From: a virus
Strand: one strand, 5' to 3'
IMG/VR virus record: IMGVR_UViG_3300045778_000157
Span: 1-58,994 of that record
Length of the DNA stretch: 58,994 bases
Shown here: positions 1 to 8,413 of the stretch, one piece after another
Layout of the letters: each line of letters begins with the position of its first letter
Position numbering within the stretch: position 1 is the stretch's first letter
Notes under the pieces: generated by a model
Databases searched by the model: none
Seen by the model: the letters and a program-made list of their open reading frames with translations, nothing else
Told to the model about the DNA's origin: nothing
Position numbers and translations under genes: made by a program

Positions 1-134
1 CCGCGCCAAGGTGAACCGCCCTCGTCATTACGACGTGGGGATGGTCACCGCGAGGGCCGGAGCCTCGGTTGCGGCGGGGGTGGACGGAGCCTCGGCGGGA
101 TCGACAGGCTCGGCGGCGGGGGCGGGTTCGGAGG
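1..134. repeat. Terminal overlap, left copy
   Basis: Bases 1-134 recur at 58879-58994, identical except that an 18-base segment (about 98-115) between two CTCGGCGG direct repeats is missing from the right copy. This looks like the overlap of a circular or circularly permuted genome. Bases 1-27 are the first codons of the lipoprotein gene that is complete at 58487-58906. Confidence 0.9.
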
Positions 135-393
135 GGGCGGACGGAGCCGCGGGGGCCGCATCGACGGAATGCGCCTCGATGAAGGCGTCAGCAGCGGCCT
201 GGAACGAGTCCAGCTTGGCGGAGACGTCGGAGAGGACGGACTGCGCGGCCTCCGAGAAGATCGATTCGGCGGTGGCTTCGGCGCCGGAAAGAGCGGCCGC
301 GGCGTGGGCCGTGCCGAGGGCCACAACGGCGTCCAGGCTGGCCTCGAACTTGGCGATCTTGGCCGAGATATCGGCGAGGGTGATGGTGGACAT
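28..393 (-). CDS. Small Ala/Pro-rich protein of unknown function
   Basis: 121 aa. The N-terminal ~75 residues look helical and Ala-rich (starts MSTITLADISAKIAKFEASL), with a coiled-coil-like pattern. The C-terminal ~45 residues are a low-complexity Ala/Pro/Glu tail. The stop overlaps the start of the lipoprotein hydrolase gene (TAATG), so the two are probably translationally coupled across the genome junction. The right-end copy of the tail lacks six codons, so its length may vary in the population. It lies last in the accessory tail gene series and before the lipoprotein, so a virion-accessory or lysis-related role is possible but unproven. Confidence 0.75.
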   Translation of the reverse strand: MSTITLADISAKIAKFEASLDAVVALGTAHAAAALSGAEATAESIFSEAAQSVLSDVSAKLDSFQAAADAFIEAHSVDAAPAAPSAPSEPAPAAEPVDPAEAPSTPAATEAPALAVTIPTS

Positions 394-423
394 GGTCTCT
401 TCCCTTCTGAAGGAGCGTGTAGA

Positions 424-437
424 CGGTTCTTGAACCG
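424..437 (-). other. Short intergenic hairpin
   Basis: CGGTTC-TT-GAACCG inverted repeat in the 61-bp gap between the genes at 28-393 and 455-1039. No U-tract follows on the minus strand, so it may be a processing or stability structure rather than a terminator. Confidence 0.35.
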
Positions 438-454
438 AGAGTCTTTTCTAGCAC

Positions 455-1039
455 TCAGGCGTTCGAAGGCCAAGCCGCGCCATCCACGTCGGCGACGGAG
501 GCTATCGAACCGCCCATGACCCCGCCGATGACGGCGGCGAGGGCGTTGAACGAGGCTTGCACGTGCGCGACCGCCGCGTTGGAGATCTGCACGATCTGCG
601 CCGCGTTCACGGTGGTGGTGGTGCCGTCGTTGTTGAGCCACGTGGACGAGTAGGCCGGATTCTGCGCCGCCAGGAGGTAGAGGCCGAGATAGTTGGTGAG
701 CGACGAGGCGGTGGTGGACACCCACACGTTCCTCGCCGCCTGTCCCGCGGGGGCGAGGTTGAGGTTGAACCCGCCCGTCTGCACGTTGCCCTCCACCCAT
801 TCCGCGTAGGCGATGAGGTCGGCGGGCATGGCCGCTTCGGGGGCGACGAGCGGGCGCGTGTCGGGAACCGCCCTGCCGTCTGCGCGCGGCGGCGGCGCGG
901 CCCCGATGCGCGCCATCGCGGGCATGTTCTGGCACGGGATGACGGAAACCCCCGCGCCGTAGGTGGACGCCGGAACCTTCTGCGACACGTCGAGGACGGC
1001 CAGCACGATGCCGCTCTTGCAATAGAGAAGGTTGAGCAT
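455..1039 (-). CDS. Accessory tail protein, DUF4376-like, copy 2
   Basis: 194 aa. It is a tandem paralogue of the next gene (1049-1633): same length, same MNLLYC-type N-terminus, same RADGR..PD motif near residue 55, and a near-identical C-terminus ending AAWPSNA. The C-terminal half has the W-x-N-x-DGT-TT-x-AAQI pattern I associate with DUF4376-type domains found with phage tail fibres. It follows the tail spike gene, so it is likely a fibre accessory, chaperone or decoration protein. The two copies differ most in the middle, as expected for duplicated host-contact proteins. The assignment rests on pattern memory and position. Confidence 0.7.
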   Translation of the reverse strand: MLNLLYCKSGIVLAVLDVSQKVPASTYGAGVSVIPCQNMPAMARIGAAPPPRADGRAVPDTRPLVAPEAAMPADLIAYAEWVEGNVQTGGFNLNLAPAGQAARNVWVSTTASSLTNYLGLYLLAAQNPAYSSTWLNNDGTTTTVNAAQIVQISNAAVAHVQASFNALAAVIGGVMGGSIASVADVDGAAWPSNA

Positions 1040-1048
1040 CGCGGTTCC

Positions 1049-1633
1049 TTACGCGTTGGACGGCCAAGCCGCCGCGTCGATCTCGGCGAGGGTGGTGACG
1101 GTTCCCGCCGCGATGGCCGCGTTCACCGCCGCGAGGGTTCCGAACGACGCCTGGACGAGCCCAGAGGCCGAGGTGGCGACGGTGGCGATCTGCGCGGCGG
1201 TGAGCGTGAGGCTCGTCCCGTCCGCGTTCACCCAGTTCGTCGTGTAGGCCGCGTTGCCCGCCGCCAGAAGGTAGAGGCCCGTGTAGTTCGTCAGGTCGCC
1301 CTGCGTGGTGTTCACGCGGACGTTCTGCGCGGGCGCGCCGGAGGCCGCGACGTTCACCGTGAGGCCTCCCTGAGCCGCCACGGACTGCCGATAGGAGGCG
1401 TAGGACGAAAGTTCCGCCTCCGTAAGGGCGGCGGGGAGGATGAACGGGCGCATGTCCGGCAATGGCCTTCCGTCCGCCCGCGCCGCAGGGGCCGTCCCGA
1501 AGCGCAGGAGCGTCGAGAGGTCGTCCCAAGGCACGATGGACACGCCGTCGCCGTAGGCCGAGGCCGGGACGCCCTGCCCCGCCTCATGCGTCGCCAGGAC
1601 GAGTCCGGCCGAGTTGCAATAGAGCAAGTTCAT
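1049..1633 (-). CDS. Accessory tail protein, DUF4376-like, copy 1
   Basis: 194 aa. Paralogue of the 455-1039 product and directly upstream of it. It begins MNLLYCNSAGLVL and carries NWVNADGTSLTLTAAQI around residue 135 and a terminal AAWPSNA. The gap to the tail spike gene is about 10 bp, so both copies belong to the late operon. Probable tail fibre accessory protein; the exact role is unknown. Confidence 0.7.
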   Translation of the reverse strand: MNLLYCNSAGLVLATHEAGQGVPASAYGDGVSIVPWDDLSTLLRFGTAPAARADGRPLPDMRPFILPAALTEAELSSYASYRQSVAAQGGLTVNVAASGAPAQNVRVNTTQGDLTNYTGLYLLAAGNAAYTTNWVNADGTSLTLTAAQIATVATSASGLVQASFGTLAAVNAAIAAGTVTTLAEIDAAAWPSNA

Positions 1634-1643
1634 GGTTCGATCC

Positions 1644-3386
1644 TCAGTATTGGATGTAGGAGCCGCTCGAAGAGAGCGTGTTGAACGCCGGGGCCGCCTG
1701 GGCGGCGGCGCCGGTGCAGCCGCCGCCCGTCGCGTAGATGTTCGACGCGCCGAAGGCGGCGTAGCCGTTGATCCCGTTGCCGGATCCGAGGGTGTTGAGC
1801 GCGCTCATCGACCCGCAGTTCCACACGTTGAACCCGGCGAAGGCGTTTCCCGACGCGGTGGAGTAGTCCACCGAGACGCAGGCCGAGAAGTAGGCCGAGA
1901 AGCCGCAGCCGCCGTTGTTGACCGCCGAGGCGTAGTGGCAATCGATGCCGCCGAGGGCCAGAGCGGCGAATCCGTTGGTGTTGTTGCCGGAGGCGTAGAC
2001 GACGAGCGGAGTCCCGCCGAACGTCGGCTGATACGACGACATGGTGCCGCCGTCATCGACGATGAAGCCGTCCACGCCGTTGCCGTAGGCGCCGACCGTC
2101 GTGCCGAACGACATGTGCGAGTTGCCCGACGCGACGAAGCCCTGCCAGCCGTTCGCGCAGGAGAAGGTCGGGTTGTTGGCGAAGTAGATCTGCCCGCCGG
2201 ACTGGGCGACTATGCCGATGAACTGCGCGCCATGGACAGCGCAGCCGTCGATTGTCGTGATCTTCGAGCCGCCGGGACCGCCGTCAGAAATGATGAGGTG
2301 GTTCTGTGTCGATCCGTCCGAGGTGAACAGGATGTTCCTGAGGCTGACGCCTCGGATCCACACCGCCGCGCCAGCGCCGGAGAAGCGAAGCTCGGTGGCG
2401 AAGCGGCTCCTGAACATCGCCAAATTCGAGGCGGCGTCGTTGGACCTCTGCAAGGCGGAATAGCCCGTCACGGTGATATCGGTGTGCTGCACCGCCGCGC
2501 CGGACATGGGGGCGCCATTGACGAGGATGCGGTCCGAGTTCGTGTGGTTGATGTTGGTGTTGGTGTTGTAGACGAATTGCCCCGCCGCCAGCTGGAACGT
2601 CACGTAGCCGCTGTTGGTGATGGTGTAGGCCGAGAGCCAGGTGAACGCCGCGTTGAGGTCGGCGAAGTCGGCTCCGGCGCCGCCGATGGTCTTGGTGATG
2701 CCGGTGGCGATCTGGAAGCTCGTCGCCGTGATCGGCTCGATGAACGGCGCCGTCGAGGCCATGGCGATGTTCGCCGACGTGATGGTGGTCTGTCCGTTGG
2801 CGACGGTGACGAGCCAGAGCGGGACATAGCCGACGTCGGCGGCGGGCGCGACTTGGCTCCCCGTCGCGGCGGGCGTCCCGGCCTTGACCTGCATGGCGCA
2901 CACGCCCTGCCGGACGGTGGGCTGCGAGATCCCGTTGCCGCCCTGTCCCTGAAGCGCGGGGCCGGTGGGGTTCGCCGCGTTCACGTAGGACAGGAGGGCC
3001 GCGCCGCTGTCGACCTCGGAATACTGCGCCTCGATGAGGTAGACGATGCTCTGTCCGGCCGCGGCGGGCGCGGCGAGGGCGAACGTCTGCGTGGCGAGGT
3101 TCAAGCCCTGCTTGACGACGACGGTCGAATCCGTTCCGAGCGCGCCGTAGGGGTTCGCGTCCGCCACCGATTCGGCGAAGATCGCGCCCTCGCCGACCGT
3201 CACGGACATGGTGGGCGGACTCGTCGGCGCGCAGAGAAGCCCCGTGGCCTGGGTGGTGAAGGACTGCCCCTGGTTGCCGAGCAACGCCTTCGCGAGGAAC
3301 CCGAGTCCGAAGAGGTTGGCCTTGGCCTGTTTCAGGAGGGAACTCACGGGCATCTGCTGCCCGGGATACCAAAATTGACGATCCAT
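1644..3386 (-). CDS. Tail spike / tail fibre with beta-helix-like body
   Basis: 580 aa. The N-terminal ~200 residues (MDRQFWYPGQQMP...) look like a virion-attachment region. From about residue 215 the sequence changes to short beta-strand-like repeats rich in Gly, Asn, Ser and Thr, with many hydrophobic-alternating segments, typical of right-handed beta-helix tail spikes. It lies directly after the baseplate I-like gene, the usual place for the receptor-binding protein. No polysaccharide-degrading active site could be identified by eye. Confidence 0.75.
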   Translation of the reverse strand: MDRQFWYPGQQMPVSSLLKQAKANLFGLGFLAKALLGNQGQSFTTQATGLLCAPTSPPTMSVTVGEGAIFAESVADANPYGALGTDSTVVVKQGLNLATQTFALAAPAAAGQSIVYLIEAQYSEVDSGAALLSYVNAANPTGPALQGQGGNGISQPTVRQGVCAMQVKAGTPAATGSQVAPAADVGYVPLWLVTVANGQTTITSANIAMASTAPFIEPITATSFQIATGITKTIGGAGADFADLNAAFTWLSAYTITNSGYVTFQLAAGQFVYNTNTNINHTNSDRILVNGAPMSGAAVQHTDITVTGYSALQRSNDAASNLAMFRSRFATELRFSGAGAAVWIRGVSLRNILFTSDGSTQNHLIISDGGPGGSKITTIDGCAVHGAQFIGIVAQSGGQIYFANNPTFSCANGWQGFVASGNSHMSFGTTVGAYGNGVDGFIVDDGGTMSSYQPTFGGTPLVVYASGNNTNGFAALALGGIDCHYASAVNNGGCGFSAYFSACVSVDYSTASGNAFAGFNVWNCGSMSALNTLGSGNGINGYAAFGASNIYATGGGCTGAAAQAAPAFNTLSSSGSYIQY

Positions 3387-3404
3387 GAATCGGTTCCCCG
3401 TTTC

Positions 3405-4253
3405 TTAAGTTAGCAGAACCCACGCGACGGTTCCTGTCGGGCGCGTCATGTTGATAGCGTCGTAGATAGCATCGTCGGACACGTCCACGCTAGGCTCGTC
3501 GGGGATGAGGCCGAAGGCGAAACCCTCCACGGCTTGCAGCGTCGTCGGCGCGGTGTTGCCGTCCGCGATGTCGAGGCCGTTCACGAACGAATCCACCGCC
3601 ACCGTCTGCTCCGACTGCGGCTCCGTGGCGTTGGCCGTGTCCACCCCGAATATCAGTGAATCGACGGCCGGAACCTGATCGACGAGATACACCGTGGCGT
3701 CGCCTTCGATGGAGCCGAGCGCGACGGATCCGGAGAAGTCGCCGTCCGCGATCAGCCCGCCGAACCCTGGCAAGCCCGTCTGCGGGCGGTTGGCCGAAAT
3801 CAGGCACTGGTGGTTCAACGCCACGTCGCCCGCGATCGAGAAGTCGCAGTAGAACCCCGCGTCGAGCCCGCCGGAGAACTGCGCGTCCCACAGTTCGAAG
3901 ATCGTGGGGGAAATTCCCGTGATGTTCTCGATGACGGAGGCCATGCCGCGCTTCGTCACGCGCTCCTGGATCAGGTTCGCCAGAATGACGGCGCGGAATC
4001 CGGCGTCGGACTGCCCCTGCGCCCGCTGGACGCGGCGCCCGAAGAAGTCGAGGGCCACGAGGTCGAGCCAGAAGCCAGTTGCGGTGCGGATGCGCGATTG
4101 CGTCTTCGCGTCGGTCAGCGCGTCCACCACGCCGCCGATGGCCGCTTCCGGCCCCGCGAGGAAGGCGCGGAGGTTCGGCGCGTCGGCGGGGATGGGAAAC
4201 CACCCCTTCGGCATGAGGCTCCACAGCCTCTCATGGAACGTCATGTAGCCCAT
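3405..4253 (-). CDS. Tail protein, P2 gpI-like
   Basis: 282 aa. The start was placed at 4253 because TGATG couples it to the baseplate J gene; a longer open frame extends upstream but only duplicates the J coding region out of frame. The N-terminus (MTFHERLWSLMPKGW...) and the Q-S-D-A-G-F-R..ILANLI segment near residue 90 fit small baseplate wedge proteins of the gpI group. The C-terminal ~120 residues are acidic and variable. Position between J-like and fibre genes matches the order in P2- and Mu-type tails. Confidence 0.7.
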   Translation of the reverse strand: MGYMTFHERLWSLMPKGWFPIPADAPNLRAFLAGPEAAIGGVVDALTDAKTQSRIRTATGFWLDLVALDFFGRRVQRAQGQSDAGFRAVILANLIQERVTKRGMASVIENITGISPTIFELWDAQFSGGLDAGFYCDFSIAGDVALNHQCLISANRPQTGLPGFGGLIADGDFSGSVALGSIEGDATVYLVDQVPAVDSLIFGVDTANATEPQSEQTVAVDSFVNGLDIADGNTAPTTLQAVEGFAFGLIPDEPSVDVSDDAIYDAINMTRPTGTVAWVLLT

Positions 4254-5392
4254 CAGGACACCGCCACCATGGAGGTCGTGGTCTTGAGCGTCTGCGAGGG
4301 GACCGCCGCGACGTTCGCCGCCTCGCCGTTCACGCCGTTGACCGTCAGGTCCATCACGCCAGTGACGCCAGGGACGGCCCGCGCCGCCGTGTAGACGTCG
4401 CCCCACGCGCAGCCCGCGCCGAGGCCGAGGCCGTTCACGTATTTCGCCACGGCGGCGGCGACGTTGGCGCACACGGTGGAGTGGACGAAGCCCGTGGCGT
4501 TGGTGACGATCATGGCGACGTTGAGAAGCCGCGTCGTCGGGCCGATGACGGCGCATCGCACCGTGAGCGGGCGCACCGTCTGCACCGCGGCCATCACGTT
4601 GTCGAGGTAGGATTGGCTCGGCGAACCCGTTGCGTCGTCGGCGACGACGTAGAAGAACCCCGGGCACCACACCCCGTCCACGGAGTAGTTTTCGACCACG
4701 AAATACTGGAGGCCGTTGAGGTTGGTGGCCGAGTCGAGCGCGTATTGGAGGCCGAACAGGTCGCCCCGCGACAGGCCGATGATGTATTGCTGGAACCGCG
4801 TCCTGAAGTCGGCGTCCGACTCGGCGTCGGCACCTCCCGTGAACGCCGCCGCGTTCGTCACCTGATCCGCCCCGGGGACGGACTGGTAGAGGCTCGTCAC
4901 GGTTCCGGCGACGACGTTGGAGGACGCCGCCGGAACGAGCGCGGCGGCGGGAACGACGAGGGTTCCGACTCCCGGAACGAAGGCGTATCCCGCCCCCGTC
5001 CAGTTCGCGTTGGACGGGTCGGCGGTGACGGCGAACTGGACGCCCTGCGCGGTCTGCACGATTGAGCCGACAGGGACGAGCGGCTGCGACGAGTTCACGG
5101 CGAAGCGGGTGAACGTCAGTTGCCCAGTCGAGGCGAATCCGGCGATGCGGGTGAGGCCGAAGTCGGCCATCCATGAATCGAGATCCCCGGCCTTAGACGT
5201 CGCGGCCCGCGTCGTCGCCAGCAAGGCCCATATCTGGGCGTAGAGCCACAGGGCGACTCCGGCGACGGCCTCGGCGAAGGCGCGCAGCACGGAGCCGACC
5301 GAGAAGTCGAGGACGACGTTGGCGGAGTCCTGAGCCGCCGCCGTCTGATCGGACACGATGGTGTCGAAGGTCTTCGGGGTGAGGTTCGCCAT
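4253..5392 (-). CDS. Baseplate J-like protein
   Basis: 379 aa, typical of the Baseplate_J family (P2 gpJ, Mu gp47). The N-terminus (ANLTPKTFDTIVSDQ...) leads into a helical region, W-M-A-D-F-G-L-xR near residue 75, a beta-rich insertion with TGGADAESDADFRTR near 185, and a C-terminal domain. It would form baseplate wedges linking hub and fibres. Order V, W, J, I on one strand agrees with other contractile tails. The stop overlaps the next start by TGATG. Confidence 0.88.
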   Translation of the reverse strand: MANLTPKTFDTIVSDQTAAAQDSANVVLDFSVGSVLRAFAEAVAGVALWLYAQIWALLATTRAATSKAGDLDSWMADFGLTRIAGFASTGQLTFTRFAVNSSQPLVPVGSIVQTAQGVQFAVTADPSNANWTGAGYAFVPGVGTLVVPAAALVPAASSNVVAGTVTSLYQSVPGADQVTNAAAFTGGADAESDADFRTRFQQYIIGLSRGDLFGLQYALDSATNLNGLQYFVVENYSVDGVWCPGFFYVVADDATGSPSQSYLDNVMAAVQTVRPLTVRCAVIGPTTRLLNVAMIVTNATGFVHSTVCANVAAAVAKYVNGLGLGAGCAWGDVYTAARAVPGVTGVMDLTVNGVNGEAANVAAVPSQTLKTTTSMVAVS

Positions 5393-5401
5393 CGTGGTTC
5401 C

Positions 5402-5767
5402 TTACTGCGTCGCGTCGAACGAGAGGGTCTTCTGCTTGCCCGTGCCTGAATCGTAATAGAGGATGGTGCAGGACACCCCGTTGAGTATCTGCGTAACCGT
5501 AATTTTCGGGGGAGGCGAGGCCGCGACGGAAGCCTCCTGCTTGATCTGCGCCCGGATGAACGAGGCCACCACAGAGACGGCGTAGGGCTTGCCGACCATC
5601 TGCGGAACCCCCGCGCCGTAGGTGAGGTGCCACAGGTAGCCCTTCACCGCCGTGAGAAGCCGCCGGATGATTCTTTGGCGCCCGAGGTCCACGCCGTCGT
5701 TGGTGAGCAAGTCGTTGGTCGCGGACAGTTGCAAGTCCTGTCCGAATTCGTGGGAAAGGTCGGGCAT
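5402..5767 (-). CDS. Baseplate wedge protein, gpW / gp25-like
   Basis: 121 aa. Small protein between the V-like spike and J-like genes, where W/gp25-type wedge proteins normally lie. It contains D-L-x(8)-N-D-G-V-D-L-G-R-Q-R-I-I-R-R-L near residues 20-40, a pattern seen in Mu gp46-like wedge proteins. It probably initiates sheath polymerisation at the baseplate. Assigned from size, position and this motif. Confidence 0.68.
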   Translation of the reverse strand: MPDLSHEFGQDLQLSATNDLLTNDGVDLGRQRIIRRLLTAVKGYLWHLTYGAGVPQMVGKPYAVSVVASFIRAQIKQEASVAASPPPKITVTQILNGVSCTILYYDSGTGKQKTLSFDATQ

Positions 5768-5771
5768 CGCG

Positions 5772-6392
5772 TCATCCGCTGGTGAAAAGTTGCGTCGAGT
5801 CCGTGTCGTCCGACAGCCTCACCGCGATGCTAGCACCCGCCCCGCCGATCCGCACCGTTCCGCCCCCATGGTGCGTCTGAAACCCCGTCTCGTCCGTGGT
5901 CACCACGCCGCCCGCCGTGAACGACGCGCCGGCGCCGGACGTGTGCGCCACGACGATGTTCGAGCCGTCTATCGTCACGGAGCCAGCGGCAGAGTTGGAG
6001 ACGGTGATTTTCCCGTCCTTGTCCATGAAGATCTGCGCTCCGCCGGCGCCCCTCATCGCGCCCTCTCCCGCTTCGAGGCCCATCGGCGTGTCCTCGTCGG
6101 AGTGGACCCAGTGCGTGACGTGCCACGATTCGGGGTCGCCTTCCTGCCCGACGAGCATCGCCTGATCGCCGATGCGCGGCGCCATGGACAGCCCGCACCC
6201 CTTGCCGGCTGACGGCGCGCCGACGTGGACCCACCCAGTCGGGACGCTCTTCGGCATGAGGTTGAACTTCGCCGAGTGGGTGGTTTTATCCCACGACGTG
6301 ACGATGCCGAGCGTCGGGCGCGGCGTCATTTCGCTCACGACGAGTTCCACCTGGGCGCGCACGTAGTTCCAAAAGGTTTCGAGGCCTTGCAT
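5772..6392 (-). CDS. Baseplate spike protein, gpV / Mu gp45-like
   Basis: 206 aa from the ATG at 6392 (TGATG overlap with the upstream gene); a GTG three bases upstream could also serve. The N-terminal OB-like part has G-W-V-H-V-G-A-P-S-A-G-K-G-C-G around residue 60 and PRIGDQAMLVGQEGDPE, characteristic of phage baseplate assembly protein V. The C-terminal half is Gly/Thr/Ser-rich with short strands, consistent with a trimeric spike. It is expected at the membrane-piercing tip of the tail tube. Confidence 0.82.
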   Translation of the reverse strand: MQGLETFWNYVRAQVELVVSEMTPRPTLGIVTSWDKTTHSAKFNLMPKSVPTGWVHVGAPSAGKGCGLSMAPRIGDQAMLVGQEGDPESWHVTHWVHSDEDTPMGLEAGEGAMRGAGGAQIFMDKDGKITVSNSAAGSVTIDGSNIVVAHTSGAGASFTAGGVVTTDETGFQTHHGGGTVRIGGAGASIAVRLSDDTDSTQLFTSG

Positions 6393-7444
6393 CACGTCTG
6401 CTTCCTCCCGGGCTTCTGGTTCTTCGCCTCGATGGACATGCGGAGGCCGTCGCCGACCGAGAACGCTACGGAGTCGATGTAATAGGTGCTGTCCACCGTT
6501 CCGGCGCCGACGAGCTTAAGCCGCATCTGCGGCGAGATCGTCAGGTCGCCCACCATGGACAGGCTGATCCCGTTCTCGTGGCGGGCGAGTTTCTTGGCGT
6601 TCTTCTTCGCCCGCTTGTCCGCCTGTTGCTGCGTGAGGTTCGGCACGTGCTCCTCGTGCACCGCCTCGTTGCCGTCGCCCGACACCGTGGACGAGGAATC
6701 GACCTGCTTCTTCTGCTTCGAGTGCCACGAATGGACCTTGGCCGTCACCGTCTTTCCGGCGCCGAGTTCCTTCTTCACGGTGAGGTCCATGAAGTCGCCA
6801 CGCGCCATCGAAAGCGGCGTCGGCGCCTGATAGCGCACCACGTAAAGCGGATCCTTGTCGTCGTCGGCGTTCTTGAAATAGAGCGTGTCGCCCGACAGCC
6901 ACGCGTCCACGCCCTCTTCCTCGGCGAGGCGTTGGACGAGGTGCCAGTCGGACTTGCCGTTGGGCTGCACCACCTGATCGATGTGGTGGATTTTTCCCGC
7001 CACGGAGGACGTGTCGGCGCCCGCGTCGAACTGGACTTGCCAGCCGTGTTTCGCGGCGATTTCCGACACCACCTGGCGCGAGGTGTGGTTCGGATACTGC
7101 GTGTCGGAACGGCTCTCGATGGCCTTTTTGTCGTTGTTGCGCGCCGAAATTGAGGCCGTCTGCGCGAGGAACTTGAGTTCGATGCTGTCGATCGGCACCG
7201 ACAGCATCCGCCGCGTGTTCCGCCCGTCCGACAGGACGAGGGTCGCCTTGTTCTTCGACGTCAGGGCGTTCCACCAATCGGCGTTCACCTTCTCGCCCCA
7301 GTGCAGCGGGCACTCGGCGGAGAGCGAGTCGCTTGAGGCGAGTTTCGACAGGGTGCAGGAGGCCGAGCCGCACGGGATCTTCTCGCCGATGACTTCCAGC
7401 CACGCCGTGATGATGCGCGAGGTGTTACTTGAAGGCGCCGCCAT
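6392..7444 (-). CDS. Baseplate hub protein, P2 gpD-like
   Basis: 350 aa. It has the features of the phage late control gene D family: SSDSLSAECPLHWGEKV near the N-terminus, a central S-D-W-H-L-V-Q-R-L-A-E-E-E-G motif around residue 170, and a basic coiled-coil-like stretch near 280. It forms the hub between the tube and the spike. The 3' end overlaps the V-like gene and the 5' end overlaps the LysM-like gene by 20 bp. Confidence 0.82.
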   Translation of the reverse strand: MAAPSSNTSRIITAWLEVIGEKIPCGSASCTLSKLASSDSLSAECPLHWGEKVNADWWNALTSKNKATLVLSDGRNTRRMLSVPIDSIELKFLAQTASISARNNDKKAIESRSDTQYPNHTSRQVVSEIAAKHGWQVQFDAGADTSSVAGKIHHIDQVVQPNGKSDWHLVQRLAEEEGVDAWLSGDTLYFKNADDDKDPLYVVRYQAPTPLSMARGDFMDLTVKKELGAGKTVTAKVHSWHSKQKKQVDSSSTVSGDGNEAVHEEHVPNLTQQQADKRAKKNAKKLARHENGISLSMVGDLTISPQMRLKLVGAGTVDSTYYIDSVAFSVGDGLRMSIEAKNQKPGRKQT

Positions 7445-7661
7445 TGGACACAGACCTCTTCTGCGGGATGATGAGTGTTACCGTTCCCGCGATCCATGGG
7501 TCGACGAAGCCGGAGGCCGTCATGCCGTTCACCACGGACGGGTTCGCCTTGGCGATCCTGTCCCATTGCGTCGCGTCTCCGAGGTGGTCCGCCGCCACCT
7601 GGAAGAGCGACGTGTTGGAGACGGTGACGACGAGGGTCGGGGTGGCCGTCTGGATCGTCAT
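7425..7661 (-). CDS. Tail protein X, LysM-like
   Basis: 78 aa. The start at 7661 overlaps the upstream stop (ATGA). It contains the LysM-like segment LFQVAADHLGDATQWDRIAKANPSVVN followed by a beta strand (GTVTLIIP), typical of the small tail protein X group encoded just before gpD. It would sit at the hub. In the same frame a longer open reading frame runs upstream, but that part is antisense shadow of the U-like gene. Confidence 0.8.
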   Translation of the reverse strand: MTIQTATPTLVVTVSNTSLFQVAADHLGDATQWDRIAKANPSVVNGMTASGFVDPWIAGTVTLIIPQKRSVSNGGAFK

Positions 7662-8410
7662 ATCGTGTTCTCCAACAGGTTCACCCCGATGCGGGTGACG
7701 ACGGCCCCGGCGGACAGGAGGTTCACGCCCTCCGCCATGCCGGACGGAAGGCCGCTTATCGCGGCGGCGAGGGCCAGCGAGTCGGACGGCTGCGCGATGC
7801 CGAAGGCGTAGGCCGGAGCCTCTGCCGAAGCCAGGCATTGCGCGACAAGAGCCGCCAGAGACACGCTCTGAGCGTAGAGGTCTTCAATGACGGACACGGC
7901 GGCGTTGGCGAGGCTTCCTGCGGCCGCGACGGCATCGGAAAGATCTTGGATGCCATTGAGGACGGCCTCCGTGGTTATGGGCAGTTGCTGGAGGTCGTAG
8001 ACGTCCTGCCCGACGAGCGAATCCACCGAGTCGGAACCCACGTCGTTCAAGCCGCCGTCGTCCACGACCATGACGGTGATTTTGTAGGGGATCTCGTAGG
8101 CTTTTTCCCACTCCGGCTCGAACTTGGTGACGATGACGGAGAACGACAGCCCGCCCCACAGGAGGGGAACGGCGGCGCCGGCCTTCGCCATGGCCTCGAT
8201 GGCGAGGGCGCGGTCCAACGCCTCGCCCCCCCTGAAGCGGCCCTCCCACGACACGTCGGAGCGGTCGAAGCCCATCGCGTCGGCCACGCGCAAGCCGCCG
8301 ATGAGTTGGCTCTTCGACACCTTCTGTTCGCCAGAGAACGGCCCGATCTTGGCGGGGATCTCGAAGTCGCGGAAGGCGAAGCTGCCGAGGATGAGGGTGA
8401 AGTCCGACAT
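7658..8410 (-). CDS. Tail protein U-like / DNA circularisation-like baseplate protein
   Basis: 250 aa. The N-terminal ~120 residues (LILGSFAFRDFEIPAKIGPF...QLIGGLRVADAMGFDRSDVSWEG) fit proteins coded between tape measure and tail protein X that link tube and baseplate. The C-terminal half is Ala-rich and probably helical. It is coupled to the X-like gene by ATGA. The name is based on position and general similarity to gpU-type proteins, so the precise family is uncertain. Confidence 0.65.
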   Translation of the reverse strand: MSDFTLILGSFAFRDFEIPAKIGPFSGEQKVSKSQLIGGLRVADAMGFDRSDVSWEGRFRGGEALDRALAIEAMAKAGAAVPLLWGGLSFSVIVTKFEPEWEKAYEIPYKITVMVVDDGGLNDVGSDSVDSLVGQDVYDLQQLPITTEAVLNGIQDLSDAVAAAGSLANAAVSVIEDLYAQSVSLAALVAQCLASAEAPAYAFGIAQPSDSLALAAAISGLPSGMAEGVNLLSAGAVVTRIGVNLLENTI

Positions 8411-8413
8411 GGC

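Noticed and set aside
1-134. Genuine terminal direct repeats as packaging ends
   Set aside because: The repeat is short, imperfect and inside coding sequence, more like contig overlap of a circular assembly.
4253-5174. Upstream half of the long frame containing the gpI-like gene
   Set aside because: It overlaps the baseplate J gene fully in another frame and is Arg-rich; the real start is at the TGATG overlap.
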